A DNA stretch of 6,896 bases from Synergistaceae bacterium (GTDB lineage: Bacteria > Synergistota > Synergistia > Synergistales > Thermovirgaceae): contig DMCT01000077.1 in NCBI GenBank assembly GCA_003446665.1, positions 1 through 6,896 on the forward strand. The letters are read 5' to 3'. A model generated the notes under the pieces. That model searched no databases and was not told the origin of the DNA. It worked only from the letters and a program-made list of their open reading frames with translations. The position numbers and the translations under genes were made by a program. Shown here in pieces: positions 6,323-6,896 of this stretch (positions within the stretch are counted from its first letter, which is position 1; the number at the start of each line of letters is the position of its first letter).

Positions 6323-6896
6323 CCTCTATCACCACCGAACAACCGCCCATGTCCCCGAAAAACCGCAGATCATCCCCCACCGCCACGATCTTCATGAGAA
6401 GCTCCAGCAGGTTACCCGCTACAGTCACGCCTGAAACAGGCTGCACGAGTTCTCCTGATTTGTACAGGGCGCCTTTGGCCCCAAGTGAATAATCTCCGCT
6501 CACCGGGTCGATGGTATGCACTCCCATGAGGTCCGTTATGAAAAGCCGCTTTTGCGGAGTCTCGAGAAAGCTTCGGGCCGATCCTGAGCCGCCTTCAAGG
6601 TAGAGGTTGGAAAGGCCTGCTTCCGGTATGGACCCGGGAGACCTCACGGCGTTTCCCGTCGGTGTGACGCCGTCTTTTTTAGCGTATTTGAGATCGTTTA
6701 AAAAGGATTGAACCTTTCCTCCCGATAGCAGAACCGTGCGAGTGGTCGGAACGCCTTCACCATCGAAGGGGGTAGATCCGGGCTTTCCAGAAAGGGTACC
6801 GTCGTCTATAAGTGTCACTGCTTCGGAAGCTATTTTCTCGCCCATTTTGTCTTTCAGCATTGAGAGGTTCTTGTGAATGTTCTGGCTCAAAAAAAG
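6300..6896 (-). CDS. TldE/PmbA-family metalloprotease subunit, C-terminal part
   Basis: About 198 C-terminal residues are visible; the N-terminus lies beyond the right edge and the frame is open to the end. The family pairs with TldD to form a peptidase acting on unfolded or modified peptides; the TldE/PmbA partner lacks the HExxxH zinc motif. Visible hallmarks are KDKMGEKIASEAVTLIDDGT, STPFDGEGVPT with the next residues TR, the PTGNAVRSPGSIPEAGLSN region, a DLMGVHTIDPVSGDYSLGAKG block, and PVSGVTVAGNLLELL before a VGDDLRFFGDMGG ending. The latter blocks favour PmbA/TldE over TldD, whose C-terminus differs. The stop (6300-6302) lies 23 nt inside the amidase gene, so the two are probably co-transcribed. 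The zinc-site region would be in the missing half and cannot be checked. Confidence 0.9.
   Translation of the reverse strand, partial: LFLSQNIHKNLSMLKDKMGEKIASEAVTLIDDGTLSGKPGSTPFDGEGVPTTRTVLLSGGKVQSFLNDLKYAKKDGVTPTGNAVRSPGSIPEAGLSNLYLEGGSGSARSFLETPQKRLFITDLMGVHTIDPVSGDYSLGAKGALYKSGELVQPVSGVTVAGNLLELLMKIVAVGDDLRFFGDMGGCSVVIEDVPVAGS

Noticed and set aside
1..6896. tRNA, CRISPR array, insertion sequence, toxin-antitoxin pair or phage gene
   Set aside because: I looked for cloverleaf-like ends, spaced direct repeats, transposase motifs and small paired genes, and saw none. The gaps between genes are mostly too short to hold one.

Overview
The window is an ordinary stretch of bacterial chromosome. 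Every supported gene lies on the minus strand, so the genes are read from the right edge to the left. In transcription order they are: the C-terminal part of a TldE/PmbA-family protein, an exported N-acetylmuramoyl-L-alanine amidase, a membrane-anchored GerMN-domain protein, RNase PH (rph), a RdgB/HAM1-type non-canonical purine NTP pyrophosphatase, SecG, a nicotinate phosphoribosyltransferase of the short archaeal-like type, ribosomal proteins L13 (rplM) and S9 (rpsI), and the first seven codons of an unidentified gene cut by the left edge. I see no tRNA, rRNA, insertion sequence, CRISPR array, prophage gene or supported plus-strand gene.

The seven junctions from the TldE-like gene to the nicotinate phosphoribosyltransferase are tight: a 23-nt overlap, 72 nt, 34 nt, a 3-nt overlap, 24 nt, 15 nt, then about 30 nt before the next promoter. 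I see no terminator inside this block, so it is probably one operon that begins beyond the right edge. rplM-rpsI have their own near-consensus promoter (1123-1151) and a roughly 70-nt leader containing small inverted repeats. They end at a good intrinsic terminator (134-159). The left-edge gene then has its own probable promoter and ribosome binding site.

The functions fall into three groups. Envelope: the amidase, the GerMN protein and SecG. RNA, translation and nucleotide housekeeping: RNase PH, the RdgB-type pyrophosphatase, L13 and S9. NAD salvage: the nicotinate phosphoribosyltransferase. The amidase carries the segment that corresponds to the regulatory helix of AmiC-type enzymes, which hints at a Gram-negative (diderm) envelope. 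The GC-rich genes, the archaeal-like nicotinate phosphoribosyltransferase and the amidase-GerMN-rph-rdgB-secG order fit Synergistota best in my judgement. That assignment is inference and would need a marker-protein search.

I found no convincing undescribed system. The points most worth a second look are the possible L13 autoregulatory leader, the amidase's domain architecture, the GerMN protein with its acidic cytoplasmic tail, and an operator-like inverted repeat at 87-102.
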